Positions 11,834 to 24,500 are shown, counted from the first letter of the stretch. The stretch: 64,000 bases of DNA from Cryptomeria japonica (GCF_030272615.1 NC_081409.1:18538260-18602259), one strand, 5' to 3'. Numbers and translations: made by a program. The notes: generated by a model not told the origin, from the letters alone.

Positions 11834-13170
11834 TAGGCTTACTCCTAGAAGCCTAAAACAAATAAGAATACAACTCTCTCATCTTCACTGCATCCTCCCA
11901 AGTCACTGAGGTCTCATCATTTGGATCCCATATGACCCTTACCTAGTCGATGGTGTGACCCCTGAGGATCGAATCTCGACGCTGAAGAATGCGCATGGGT
12001 TCCATGGAAAGTTGTCCGTCCTCGACCTTCAAAGAGTTCCAGTCAAGAACATGTATCACATTAGGACGATAAGGTCGAAGAACTGAAACATGAAAGACAT
12101 CGTGGATGCGAGATAGACTCAGTGGCAAGGCAAGATGGTAGGCAACATGTCCTATCCTCTCAAGGATCTCAAAAGGCCCAACAAACTGAGGCGCCAACTT
12201 AGACTCCTTTCCATAACAAATCATACTCTTCCGTGGATGCACTCTCAAAAACACATGGTCGCCAATAGAAAACTGACGATATACCCTATGAGCATTTGCA
12301 TACTTCTTCTTCCTATCTTGTGCAACTACCAAATGCTCATGAATCCGCTCTACCTGCTGCTCCATCTCTCGAAGAATATCCGATCCTATAAGCACCCTAT
12401 CCTCTAGCCGATCCCAACTCAAAGGAGTGCGGAAAGGATGACTATACAATGCCTAAAAGGGGGACATACCTATGAAGCTATGATATCCATTGTTACAAGC
12501 AAACTCCACTAGATAGATATAGTCCTCCCAACGTGACTGCTGGTCCATAACATACATGCGAAGCATGTCCTCCAAAACCTGATTCACTCGCTCGGTCTGA
12601 CCATCTATCTCTGGGTGATAAGCTGAACTAAAGTTCATCTGAGTCCCCAAAGCATGCTAAAGTGAGATCCATAATGCTGAGGTAAAGACATGATCTCTAC
12701 CAGAGATGATCCACCTTGGAATCCCATGCAATCTTACTACATCTTCCAAGAAGACTCGTATCACCACTGCTACCGTATAGGAAGCTCAAATAGGAACAAA
12801 GTGAGCAACCTTTGTCAATCTGTCAAGAATGACCATGATAGTATCATGACGACGTGAAGAGACAAGCAACCCAACAATAAAATCCATGGAAATGATATCC
12901 CATTTCCAATCCAGTACCAAATTAGGCTGTAAAAGCCCTGCCAGGTGCTGATGCTCCGCCTTCACCCGCTGACATTCCAAACACTTCGACACAAAATCAG
13001 CAATGTCACATTTCATGTCAGCCCAATGATAAATTTGTCTAAGATCTGCGTGCATCTTCTTGACACTTGGATGTGCCGAATAAGGTGTATGATGGGCCTA
13101 AGTCATGATCAAAACATGAAGACCCTCTAAAGGAGGTACATAGATCTGTCCATGGTGACAAAGAAGTCCA
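11834..13170 (-). pseudogene. Element C integrase with degenerate chromodomain
   Basis: The minus strand from about 13100 reads IYHWADMKCDIADFVSKCLE (zinc domain), then WDIISMDFIVGL and DTIMVILDRLTKVAHF (catalytic core). After a stop near 12785 come NFSSAYHPEIDGQTERVNQV (12650-12600) and the GPFEILERIGHVAYHLALP box. The C terminus (12010-11834) contains HVLDWNSLKVEDG and, past a TAG near 11945, VRVIWDPNDETSVTWEDAVK. This resembles the chromodomain tail of Tekay-type integrases, thought to steer insertion to chromatin. There are at least three stops. The position just before the PPT is normal. Confidence 0.88.
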
Positions 13171-13196
13171 TCTGCCTCAAGGTTATATCTAGAAAT

Positions 13197-15270
13197 TCAA
13201 CCCTCTAAAGTCCTTCCGGACTCTATCACGACTCTAACATCTTGATACCAAGTATCTTGAGGAAGAACTCCAAGAATCCTCTCTCTTAAGTCTACTCCAA
13301 GGGACAATGCTGAAACTTCATGCTGCCTACGACTCAAAGCATCTGCCACCATGTTTTCTTTCCCCTGAATATAACAAACCTCAAAATCATACTTGCAGAA
13401 GAATTCCATCCATCTCCGCTGTCGAGCATTCAAGTTCGGCTGCGTGAATATATACTGCAGACTATGGTGATCACTATGCAGCTCAAACTGATGCCCTAAC
13501 AGGAAATGCCTCCATCTAACCAAAGCATGAACTAAAACTACCAACTCTAAATCATGAATTGGATAGTTCAACTTGTGGTTCTTGAGTTTGCGAGACTCAT
13601 AAGCAACCACACATCCATCCTGCATAAGCACTGCACCTATACATTCCAAAAATGCATCTGTGCATACCATTACATCTCTAGATGGATCAGAAACTGCCAA
13701 AATCAGAGCACTGACAAGGAGTTCCTTCAAGGTCCAAAAATATGCCTCACACTGCTCTGACCAAACAAACTTCTTCCCTTTCCTCTGAAGAGAAGTAATC
13801 GGGTGTCCTATCTGGGAAAATCCCTGAACAAAGCGATGGTAATATCCAGCCAAACCCATAAAACTCCTAACTTCTGAAATGTTGGTCAGCGCTGGCCAAT
13901 CAACAATGGCTTGGATCTTTGAAGGATCCATGGATATACCTTCTCCTGAAACCACATGACCTAGATAGTTCACCTCAGACTGGAAAAAGTCACACTTCGC
14001 CAAATTGGCATAAAGTTGATTCTCCCTCAAGCACTGCAATACCTGACGTAAGTGACCCTCATGCTCTTCCATAGTTCTAGAATAAATCAGAATTTCATCC
14101 AAGAATACAATGACGAAACGATCAAGGTAGGTGTGAAAAACCCCATTCATGAGGTTCATAAAAATTGAAGGTGCATTCATCAACCCAAATGGCACCACTG
14201 TGAACTCATAGTGACCATAACGAGTACGAAAAGCTATTTTATGAATATTTGCATCTTGAATGTGCAACTGATGATACCCAGATTTCAGATCAATCTTAGA
14301 GAACACCTTGGCTCCCTTAACCTAATCAAAAAGGTCATCTATATGAGGCAATGGATATCGATTCCGGATGGTCACCTTATTCAACTGTCGGTAATCAATG
14401 CATAACCAAAGAGAACCATATTTCTTCTTAATGAAGATAACAGGCGCACCCCAAGGAGAAACACTAGGACAAATGAATCCCTTGGCCAACAATTCCTCTA
14501 TCTGCAATTTCAACTCACTCAACTCCTGAGTAGTCATCTGATATGGAGCTCTCGAAATAGGTTCTGCACCATGAAAAAAATCAATGCAAAAGTCTATGTC
14601 TTTCTTCTGAGGCATAACAGGAATATCCAATGGAAACACATCAACATACTCTCGAAGAATAGGGTGACCATCAAGAGTGATTTCTTGATTCTTTGACTCA
14701 TCCACATCCTCAAGAGTAACTACAAAAAGCTGACACCCTCTACGCATGCACCACTTAAGTTGCATAGCGGAAATCATATGTAGGGATATCGATCTTTGAA
14801 CTCCAACAATCTCCACTTCTCTGCCAAGGTCATCTAAACACTCCATTGTCTTCTTGCGAGAATCTAGGCAAGCATTGTGAGATGATAGCCAATCCATCCC
14901 CAACACAACTCCATAAGAACCCAAAGGAATGACTCGAAGGTCAACTGAGATAATTATGGTTCCTAGGTCCAACTCACAACTCAGAATAAAGACATCTATA
15001 GAGACACAAACACCTGTAGCCAACTCTACTTGCCACCTATCCGCCTGCTTAGTAGATGTGAGTCCGCACCGCTCCACAATGGATGAAGAAATGAAATAAT
15101 TTGAAGCACCGGAATAAAAAAAGTATAGAGACAGGGATTCCATGCAACATACCTGTTGCCTCAATAATTGTACCTTGATGATCAACTTGGTGGTCATCCA
15201 CCACTGCAAACACTCTATGGGATCTCCCTACATCTCCCACTGTAGGCTCTGATGCTGCTAGCCTCTGACT
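13197..15270 (-). pseudogene. Element C protease, reverse transcriptase and RNase H
   Basis: Two long minus-strand stretches (15209-14322 and 14306-13197) are separated by one stop after PHIDDLFD. The protease reads [13 protein letters not shown], so the catalytic Asp of D-S-G is Tyr. It continues to [15 protein letters not shown]. The RT has [30 protein letters not shown] and [12 protein letters not shown]. The active box is FLDE instead of YLDD, so one catalytic Asp is Glu. RNase H includes [16 protein letters not shown] and [12 protein letters not shown], ending with [11 protein letters not shown]. The RT/RNase H frame is long and readable but two active sites are damaged. Confidence 0.93.
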
Positions 15271-15295
15271 ACCTACATTGTGGAAATACTGAGGG

Positions 15296-16537
15296 TACTA
15301 CGCACCTTTGTGACCAAACTGTCCACAAGAGAAGCAAACTCCTTTATTACCTATCGGCCCACTAGACTGCTGAAAACTTCCTTGGCTAGGGGCGTGAGAT
15401 GCACTCTGCGAGGATTGCCATATAGGGCCCTATTTGCCCCTCTCCCAGTTCTTGTTCTTCCTATTCTAAGAGTTTCCACTTTGTTGGCCCTGGAATTGTT
15501 TTGGTTTCAATGGTTATTGTTGTTGTTGCTACTGTCCACCCTTAGTAGGTGCATGAGGAGTCTTAAATGGTGCAATTGACTGGGACTGATTTCCTCGAGC
15601 TCTATTCCCACTGGAAGGTGCACTCCCTATCTGCACACCTGACTGACCACCAAGTGCACAACTAAGGTTCAACTCAACCAATCTGGCTTTCGCAATGTCT
15701 AACTCAACCGAAGGTGGCTCAAATACCCTCACTCCTCCACTGATGCGGTCATTCAAACCTCTCAAGAAGTGTTGAACAAGCATAGCCTCATCATTACCAA
15801 TCCCGACATACTGTTTGAGCTCATAGAACCTGTGCTCATACTGGTCTATTGTCATACCATACTGACTCAAAGCGTAGAACTCATCTGCCCGAGTCTGCCT
15901 CCACTAAGGTGAGAGAAATTGTGCCCTAAATCTCTCCAGAAATAGCTCCCATGTTACGGTGTTAATACACACACCGATCTTCTCCTCCTCTAATCTCCAC
16001 CAGATCAAAGAAAAATTATTGAGACGCATAATAGCACATCTTGCCTTGGTGTTGCTACTATATGGAAACATAGTGAAACACTGGTCCAAACCGATGAGCC
16101 AGGTCTCTGCCTTGAGAGCGGTACCCATACCATCAAAGTAAGGAGGGTTGGACCTCATCAAGTCCTTTATGTGACCCAAAGAAGGTGGATCTCAGTCTGC
16201 TGGAATCTCCCTCCTCCTGGGTGATCTCTCGCTCTCTCTCTCTCTCCTCTGGAACCTGCTGATGTGGCTCCTCAACCTGAGCATGAATCAGATGCTCAAA
16301 CTCAGGCCCATGGCCTAACCTAGCCAAAACCTCCTGAAACATCTATCTTAGCTCTTCCCTTTCGGGAACCTTCTCTCCTGCATGCTGAGGATCTTGATGA
16401 ACTGACTAGCCTGGCTCAACACTCATATGAGTGGGTGGTGGTGAAGGATTGCGACGGTTAGAACCATGCCCCTGTCCTCCACCTCTACCTCCTTTGCAAC
16501 CACCCGTATGACCACCTCGCCTAGCTTTCCTAGCCAT
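15296..16537 (-). pseudogene. Element C gag (decayed)
   Basis: A plausible start is the ATG at 16537 (MARKARRGGHTGGCKGG). An Arg/Glu-rich spacer (EEREREREITQEE) follows, then the capsid: RSNPPYFDGMGTALKAETWL, then WELFLERFRAQFLSP. After a stop comes MTIDQYEHRFYELKQYVG with FLRGLNDRI, the usual chromovirus gag core. Near 15330 is the zinc knuckle CFSCGQFGHKG, whose last Cys is lost after a TAG. Stops near 16410, 16340, 16192 and 15905 break it into four parts. Confidence 0.88.
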
Positions 16538-16673
16538 GACTTAGCACCACAAAAGAGAAAACGGTTTAGATCTACGGCAAGGATAATACAAGAGAACAAA
16601 CAACATTAAGACCTAAGCAAGATGGTCAACTGAAAGACACACTATAAACCCAGAGTACCCAGTGTTGAAACTT

Positions 16674-16687
16674 GGGCTCTGATACCA
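16674..16687 (-). other. Element C primer-binding site (initiator tRNA-Met)
   Basis: The plus strand reads GGGCTCTGATACCA; its complement TGGTATCAGAGCCC matches the 3' end of plant initiator tRNA-Met. It is two bases from the 5' LTR at 16690, as expected. Confidence 0.93.
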
Positions 16688-18218
16688 AATGTAATGCCCC
16701 GCCAGGAACCCTAAAGGAAAACAACACAATTAGGCAACTAAAGGGTGAAATAAATATTTAAAAAAAAAGATTAAGTGCATTAATTATAACCATTGCATGT
16801 TTAATAACACAACAGAAGTCTAACACATGATTTCCTAAGAGTTACCAACAAAGATTAATTCGTAGATTATATTAACACCATGGTTAATCCAATTGTCCAT
16901 TTAATTAGGTAAATTAAATGCTTAAGATTAAAACTACACATACATCTAAATTCCATAATGAAAGAATCAAAGTATTCCAATGCATTTATTTATCCATAAA
17001 CCATCTATACAAAAGATCAAAGCAACTGAATTAACATACAATCCACTAACATAATATTACAATATCCATAAATACATGGCTTCCAAAAAAATAACACAAA
17101 ATCCAAAAGTTACAATATCAAGGTTATATAAAAGTTTGATACAATGACCACAAGGTCTCAACTGAACAATGATCACGAACAAGAGCTGGTAAATGAACCA
17201 CAAACCAAGAAACACCAGTGAAGCCTTTCCTAACCTAAAGAAATAATCTAGAACATCCGATGGGAAGTGGCACTACCACTTGACCATGTGATCCCGAAAT
17301 GGAACCACCCCACCATGCTAGGAGATAGTAGAAAACCCTCAAGTAAGCAAAATAAGACAAGTATGAAAGAACTACATGAATCCACAAATATTCATGTGAC
17401 TCAACTCACAAACACTAGTGACTCTAAGGAGAGAGTGTCATCGCATGGCTTACGATGGTTACCCTGGTAGGCCTCCATAGGTCTCGGTCCCCATCCTGGG
17501 TTATCCTGGTAACCTCTCCCAAACCTCCAGCTCCATCTAAGTCTCATGCGGACCCTACCAATCCTTTCGTGAAGACAAGGTGGTAAGTTTTCCATTCTAG
17601 GCCTTCTCACCACATCCCGAGCCTATACAAGCACTCAACCATGTGCGAGACACATTATCTTAATTAATATTTAATCTACCCACCCCCTAATCAATTATTA
17701 GGTTATCACTTTTTAACTGACTTTCGAGGGGTTTTTCTGCCATCCACTTTGGGTTCGGCCCCCGCTCGAAAGCCACTCTCTCTCATAGGACACTAACAGG
17801 AAAGGTCTCTCTATGAGAACTTTATGGTGAAAATGACAGCCATATCTAATCCTGACAAACCATAGGTGAAGGATACATAATCACTAACCCAGGATTGACC
17901 ATTTGGAACAAAACACACAATGACTCATATCAACAGGGTTATACAACAACACCTGACCAAGGGGATATAACAACATATGACATAATGACAACTCAACCAG
18001 AATAGCAACGAAATTAAGCTTGACTACAAATACCATTTACACAAGATCCTAACACAAGCAATCTTTTCTTTAAACAACCAAAAGCATAAATAACTTGCAA
18101 TTAAAGATTTTTCCAGAAAATAAGAAAAATCACATAAAAATGAACCCCCTAGCTATATGTTCATGATTAATTTACAAATAATTCCGATTTGATTTTGAGA
18201 GTTTTTCGGTGGTCTGCG

Positions 18219-19823
18219 ATGATAGGCGCTGACAAACCCCCGTTTGCAACCATCCCCAACTCGGTCTTCGACACTGGAGGCACTTTTGGCAGTAACTGCC
18301 AAACTAGCGGCGAGATCTCCAAATCCAACATGGCGGATATTAATAGCAGACATGATGGCTCCTCTTACATTCGCATTACTCCGGCGCTAGGTGTGTTCGT
18401 TCCATCCTCCTCTCCCTCTAATGGCATTAATTTCATTAACTCCACTGCAGATCCCGTACCCACTTCTCCTCTCTCGGCTCTGCCGAGGGAAGATATTAAC
18501 AGTAAACTACCTAAAAACTCTCTGCACTCCTCTCCTCCTCCCGACCGCCCTAAAACATTTTCAGAGGCCGTAGCTACCGCAGGGATTACTCTTAACTCGG
18601 AGGCTAGGTTTACCATTAACGATGGAACCCATCAAGCCGGTAAGAACCCTGGAAGCTCCGAGGTTTTCTCTATTTCACCTAATTCTGAGATGCTTGCTGA
18701 AATACTTGAGGAAAAATCTAGGTTAAAAAGCACGGCTATTTTATTTTCAGCTGTTGAAATAGATAAGGTCCCTCCTCGAAAATTTCTTGATGATTGGTTT
18801 CATAATTACTGGAATCTTAAACTAGGTTTGCATATATCGTTCTGTCGGCAGATTCAAAAAGGTTTGTTTGTCATTTTTTTTGTTAACCATGAGGCTCAAG
18901 CAGAGGTTTTAAAAAAACAGTATTCGGTTGTTGGCTCGACATCCTTTAGGGCTATAGCTTGGTCCCCAGAGGCAAATTACGAAGAAGTCCTAGCCCTATC
19001 GGCCCCTCGCTGGATTTTGGTAAAACACATGCCCCCGTTTCTGTGGCGGTTCATCCCTCAACTTTTGCAACCCCTGGGAAAGGTCATTCGCATGGATGAC
19101 ACTGTTCATTTCGTTCCACATATGGACGCCCGTGTCCTCTTAGCTCTAAAACCTGGTCTGGAAATCCCGCCTAATCTCAACATTAACATCGAGAACTCTG
19201 AATTCTGCTGTCCTATTGTGGTCCTTGGTGGACTCAATGCTTTCTTTCTGTGTCGACAAGAAGGACACCAACGGAAGGATTTCCCTATCATTCAAAAGAA
19301 AACACTGCCTAAAAAACCAGAACCCTCAATGGTGGTTGAAACAGTTAATCAGACGGTTAACTTCAATTCAACTAACACATCTCTTGCTACCCCCATCCCT
19401 AACAATCCCACCCCTGATATATTGCATTCCACTCCTACTGAATGTCTTGAAGCCTTACCCGCGGATGGTTTTCAAAATGTGACTAAAATCTCCAACAAGC
19501 GAAGGAGGAAATCTAATAAAAATCCCGCATCTAGCCAAAGCCATCCCACCCCTGCTACGGCTAACAGATTTGCCCCCATTGAAATTGCTTCTCTGCTCTC
19601 TCAACCTTCCCCATCTGCAGATCTCACTATCTCAGAACAACCCGCTTCCAACACCCAGTGTAGTACCCTTAATGAAATCAGCGATGATTATAGTATTGCG
19701 GTAATTCCTGCCCTGCCAATCACATCTAGGGAAAGATGCCCTACCTTGACTAAAACTATGGAATTCGACAGTACGTCTGATTGTGAATATGAATTTAAAA
19801 CAGGGCTCCCGTTGTCTAAATGA
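18219..19823 (+). CDS. LINE ORF1, nucleic-acid-binding protein (probably shortened by a nonsense mutation)
   Basis: The ATG at 18219 (MIGADKPPFATIPN) opens a 534-residue frame. The first 170 residues are Ser/Pro-rich. Residues about 165-325 (RKFLDDWFHNYWNLKLGLHI, then WILVKHMPPFLWRFIPQLLQ) look like the DUF4283-type domain found in plant LINE ORF1 proteins. A damaged CCHC knuckle, FLCRQEGHQRKDF, lies at about 342-355; its last Cys is Phe. The frame ends at a TGA (19821-19823). Read through, the same frame continues with RGRPPGSKNK, an AT-hook-like motif, to a second TGA at 19950 that overlaps the ORF2 ATG. The shorter form is therefore probably a recent nonsense allele. Confidence 0.9.
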   Translation: MIGADKPPFATIPNSVFDTGGTFGSNCQTSGEISKSNMADINSRHDGSSYIRITPALGVFVPSSSPSNGINFINSTADPVPTSPLSALPREDINSKLPKNSLHSSPPPDRPKTFSEAVATAGITLNSEARFTINDGTHQAGKNPGSSEVFSISPNSEMLAEILEEKSRLKSTAILFSAVEIDKVPPRKFLDDWFHNYWNLKLGLHISFCRQIQKGLFVIFFVNHEAQAEVLKKQYSVVGSTSFRAIAWSPEANYEEVLALSAPRWILVKHMPPFLWRFIPQLLQPLGKVIRMDDTVHFVPHMDARVLLALKPGLEIPPNLNINIENSEFCCPIVVLGGLNAFFLCRQEGHQRKDFPIIQKKTLPKKPEPSMVVETVNQTVNFNSTNTSLATPIPNNPTPDILHSTPTECLEALPADGFQNVTKISNKRRRKSNKNPASSQSHPTPATANRFAPIEIASLLSQPSPSADLTISEQPASNTQCSTLNEISDDYSIAVIPALPITSRERCPTLTKTMEFDSTSDCEYEFKTGLPLSK

Positions 19824-19948
19824 AGAGGGAGACCCCCAGGTTCCAAAAACAAAAGTGCTAATAAAACTGATGAAGGAATCTCTGCTATTGTGATGAACCC
19901 GAATATGGTCTCATCTGAACTGCGCATCCCTCACCAAATTGTTTCCTC

Positions 19949-22900
19949 ATGAACTGTGTCTCCTGGAATGTGCGGGGATTAGAGTCCCCCGATAGGAAAT
20001 ATGTCATTAAGAACTTCCTTCAATCTTGTCATAAACTAGATTTCCTTATGTTACAAGAAGTTAAGGCTACTGGTTTCATTCTTGAATCCAATTTAAACTT
20101 TCTTTGGAAAGATGCGATAAAAATTTACACCTACCACCAGAAAGGCAAAGGGGGTGTTGCTTTACATATTAATCCTAAATTGGAAAGATTTATAACTAAC
20201 CATGGGATCTCCCCGTGTAACAGAGTGGTATGGGTCACTCTCAACTACAATAACTATGAATTTGGCATTTGCTCTATTTATGCTTCGAATGATCCTAAAG
20301 AAAGAAGTTCCCTTTGGAAATGGATGACTTCCCTCCCCTGCATTCCTTGGGTCATTGCTGGAGATTTCAACATGGTTGAACACCAGGACGACAAAGGTGG
20401 GGGCCTCCCTTTTTCTTGGAAAGATATGGAAAAATCACATTGGTTTAAGATGAAAAACTCTCTGCAACTTTATGACCCTCTTGTTGGCAATAAAAACAAT
20501 AATCCCAGGCCTTGGTATACTTGGTGCAATCATCAACAGGGGAATGATAGAATTTACTCCCGTCTCAACCGCTTTTATGCCAACAGAAATCTTTTCTCCT
20601 TCCTCCCTAATGATCTTGGTAACTCCGTTCTTGTTACTCCCTCCACTCTATCGGATCATCACCCCATCATTGCATCTTTTACCTTCAACAGGGCCCCGAT
20701 TAGACCCAACACTGCTAATTCCAAATTTCTCCTTAATGTTAGCCTTCTTAAAGATACTGATCTTCTTGCTACCATCCACATTATTAACATCATTAATAAG
20801 ACCAATTTTCCGAAGGATTTAAAGAGGGACATTTGGAATAGGAACATCCCTGCCTGGCAAAATCTGCTCAAGACCATTGGTCAAAAGAAAGCAAAGGACT
20901 TCCGATTCACTGAGAAAGCTCTCTCGGCTGAACTAACTAAGGCAGAAGTGAATAACCAAACTAATATCACTGATCTTAACTGTACTTCTCAGGTTATGAA
21001 AGCTAAAGACGCCCTCAGAAGACACCTTGTGACTAAAGCTAGAGGTGCTAAGGTTAGATCTCGGACACACTGGCTCCAATATGGTGACCGTGGTTCCAAG
21101 TTCTTTTTCAACCTTATCAAACACAAACATTATAATGAAACTATTGAAAAGATCATCCATGAGAACCATGAAATTTCGGACATTGGTATGATCAAGTACA
21201 CTTTTGCTCAATTCTACCATAAGCTCTTCTCTTCTGAAGATACGAGGGAAGCCGCCTACCTCAGAGATCAATGCAGAATTCTTATCCCTAAGGTAGTCTC
21301 CTCTGAAGATGCACTTTGTCTTGCAAAGGATATCACTTTAGGGGATATCAACAATGCCATTAATTCCCTCAAAAATGATAAAACTCCTGGCCCTGATGGC
21401 CTCCCCATTGAATTCTACAAAGCTAATCAACACTGGATTGCCAAAGACCTCCTTGAAATCTACAATGAAGCTTTGGCCCAGGGATCTCTTGGTCCATCTA
21501 TCAACAAAGGCATTATTAAGATTATCCCCAAGGATGGAGATAAATCTCTCATAAAAAATTGGAGACTGATTACGCTCCTTAATGTTTCCTATAAGATCTT
21601 TGCCAAGATTCTGGCCACTAGACTTGCTGGAATTCTTCCTAAATTTATATGCTCTACCCAAACTAGTTTTATTAAAGGTAGGTATATCTTAGAAAATGTC
21701 CTTACTAGCTGGGAAGCCATGAACTGGGCTTCTCAGTCTAGTCAGAACTCGGGCATGTTACTCCTTGACTTCGAAAAAGCATACGACAGGATTGAATGGA
21801 GCTTCATTCACATGATTCTTGAAGCTTTTGGTTTTCCTCCCTTCTTCTGCAAGGCTGTCAGTATGCTTCTCCAGGATGCTTGTGCCCAAATTGACATTAA
21901 TGGCTCCCTGTCTGATACCTTTCCCTTGGGAAGGTCCATACGGCAAGGCTGCCCTTTGGCCCCTGCTCTCTTCGCCATTGCTTCTGATGCTCTATTTTAT
22001 CTTCTTAGAGATAATACACTTTCCCCTACTGTCCAAGGCATATCTCTCCCCAACAATGAGGAGCTCATCAACAACCAATTTGCTGATGACACGGCTATTT
22101 TCTTTAAAAATACTGCTGATAACTTTGAAAATCTGCAATCCAAGTTAAAGATATTCTTTAAAATTTCTAGAGCTAAGATTTCGCATTCTAAGTCCATCTG
22201 TCTGGGATGGAATGAACACCCCCCTGAATGGTTTAAAAATTATGAATTCCAATGGGGAGGTCCCCAAAAGATTGTGAAATATCTTGGCATCCCCTTTGCC
22301 ATAAATCCCTCACTGAAAGACATGTGGCTTTGGGTCAAAGGTAAAATCACTAAAAAATTGAATATGTGGCATAACCGTGCTATTTCCTTTGCTGGTAGAC
22401 TTCAGGTCTGCCAAAAAATCTTATCCTCTTACAATATTTATTACTCCTCTGTGTGGATGTTTAGTAATTACCAAATTTTTGAGATTCAGAAGGCTGTTAG
22501 AGATTTTTTATGGTCTGATGGTCAAGGAAAAAAAAAATGCACTCTGTCCAGTGGAAATGGTGTTGTACTGATAAACTTACTGGAGGGCTGGGACTGAAAG
22601 ACCTTAGGATCCAGGGTATATCCCTGGCCGCCAAATGGATCTTTCACTCCATGAATGGAGATGCCCCATGGAAGATTCTTGTTAGGAATAATATTGAGAG
22701 AGGCTTTCCTACTAAGGCTAAATTCTGGAATAACATGCCCTTTAATGATTTAGTCATTGGTAACTTCCCCATTTCAGTTCAAGGGTTGGAAGTTTTTAAA
22801 TCTATCTGGAAAGCCTGGAATATTGTTAGACCATTTATTGTTAACAAGGGCTTTCATGATGATACTCAAATTTATGGTGAAAGGTCCATCTGGTGGAATC

Positions 22901-23980
22901 TTAAACTTTCAGGGAAACCCCTTGCTCTTCTACAGGGCTGTTCTGCCAAACATTGGGCCAGCAAAGGTATCATTAGCTTTATTGACATTTTTGAACATGA
23001 TAATTTAATTAGCTGGGAGGAACTGAAAAATACTTTTAGTCTCCCAAACTCTCAGAAAAAAAACTTATAACATGATTCTTAAAGCAACGCAAAATCTCCC
23101 TCCTACCTGCCATGTTGATTCTCAAAGGTACTTACAATGCAAATGGCCGGATGGGACCATCCTATCCAAGATTAAAGCTAATAACATTTACAAAATTCTT
23201 GCATATGATGATTCCATCCGTGGCCATATTAACAAAATCTGGTACTCCTCGCTGGATGTTTCTTCTTGGAAGAAGTTTTTCGTTATTCTTTGGAAAGGTT
23301 GGGTGGAACCCAAAATTAAATGCTTTAAATGGCTCTTTATTCTTGACAGACTTCCTATTCAGAGAAATAACCATGATAATAATCTTTGCAAAATTTGTAA
23401 TCTTCCGGAAACTAGCAGACATATCTTCTTTGATTGTTCTTTTGCTAGAAATATTTGGAATCTTTTTGGCATATACTACCCTACTCATGTTTCCATTATT
23501 GAAATTGTTACTGGTTATATTAAAGGTCTCAAAGCTGATTCTAATATTTTTTGGAATATTTTATCTTCTAACATATTATGGCAGATCTGGAAATGCAGAA
23601 ATGAAGAGAAATTCCAGGACACTTCCCGGGTTCTTACTGAGTTTTTTCTTAAACTCACATCTTAAAAAATTTCCTTGCAGGTGCACACCACTATGATGAT
23701 GGATCATAAGAAACTTTGTAGATTTCTTCAGGACGGACATGTCACCTTTTTTGCTCTCGAACTCAAGAATGGACATGAATGGAGGAGAAACCTGGATAAC
23801 CTTCAAGTGTTTGAGAAGACTTTGGATAAAGTGAGCAAAGAAATCAAGAGAAACAAAAACTCCAAGAAAGACATCTTAGCCATGCTTCCGGAAATTCCAA
23901 ATAAGAAAAAAGTTGCATGGATGGAAGGAGAACATGGCTGGACCATTTGGGTCGATATCACTGATGGACACCTCCATTAG
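19949..23980 (+). pseudogene. LINE ORF2: AP endonuclease, reverse transcriptase, zinc-finger tail
   Basis: ORF2 nicks the target and copies element RNA onto it. From the ATG at 19949: endonuclease (CVSWNVRGLESPDRK, LMLQEVKATG, VIAGDFNMVEH, SDHHPI) in residues 1-230; RT with GPDGLPIEFYKA (about 480), LDFEKAYDRIEW (about 605), RQGCPLAPALFA and FADD at 22079-22090 (about 711). All these catalytic motifs are present. A frameshift at the A-run 22528-22537 shifts to the frame with KWCCTDKLTGGLGLKDL, and another at the A-run 23055-23062 shifts to the last frame. That frame holds the zf-RVT motif CKICNLPETSRHIFFDC and, after a TAA at 23663, runs on to 23980. Confidence 0.93.
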
Positions 23981-24149
23981 TGGTTTATTGGGCACCTTTT
24001 TTTGCTTACTGTTATTAACTCTAGATACTCCTTTCGTTTTGCTCTTATGAGCTGTATTTCCGTTGGGGCCTTGTCCCCTTTTTGATACTATGGATTTCTT
24101 CATTGTAATCTTTTTTTGATCACTTTATAATCAATACAAAAAAAAAAAA
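23981..24149 (+). other. LINE 3' UTR and A-tail
   Basis: A short T-rich 3' UTR ends at an A-tract (24138-24149) directly against the target duplication. I see no separate structure that could serve as an RT recognition hairpin. Confidence 0.85.
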
Positions 24150-24500
24150 TTCCGATTAGCTTATATCCATAATCTAAATTAAATTCCACATTAAAATTAT
24201 ATATAATAATATAATATATTTACATAAATAAATATATTCTTCAAATATAATATCATGTAATTATATTACATTAAAACTATATAATAAAATGAAGATTTAA
24301 TATTGAAATAACTTTTATTTCCAATAATTATACAAAACTTTATTTCCAAAATAACATAATTAAGAAAAACAACGAAATTACTATATATATAAATATATAT
24401 AATTTTTTTAAAACATATAAAAAAAATTAAAATAAAAACCGAATTAGCAAATTCGGTGGGCTATTTCCAGGAAACACAGTTTTCTTTAAAGGGTGTCCCT

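Larger units (their letters stand above)
18190..24149 (+). mobile_element. Element L: L1-like LINE (non-LTR retrotransposon), nearly full length
   Basis: The element is flanked by a 10-bp duplication AATTCCGATT (18180-18189 and 24148-24157), ends in an A-tract (24138-24149) and has no LTRs: a target-primed insertion. Two ORFs on the plus strand encode a nucleic-acid-binding protein and an endonuclease/reverse transcriptase, as in plant L1 elements. Only about 29 bases precede the first ATG, so the 5' UTR is probably truncated. Its GC content is higher than that of the AT-rich LTR around it. It is the innermost and therefore youngest insertion of this nest. Damage is limited to a few stops and A-run frameshifts. 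Confidence 0.95.

Noticed and set aside
16674-16687. tRNA gene fragments (GCTCTGATACCA here and at 61826)
   Set aside because: Both are primer-binding sites 2 bp from an LTR; no cloverleaf surrounds them.
18189-18218. An earlier LINE ORF1 start using TTG at 18189
   Set aside because: It lies in the target duplication and is not an ATG; the ATG at 18219 is in the same frame inside the element.
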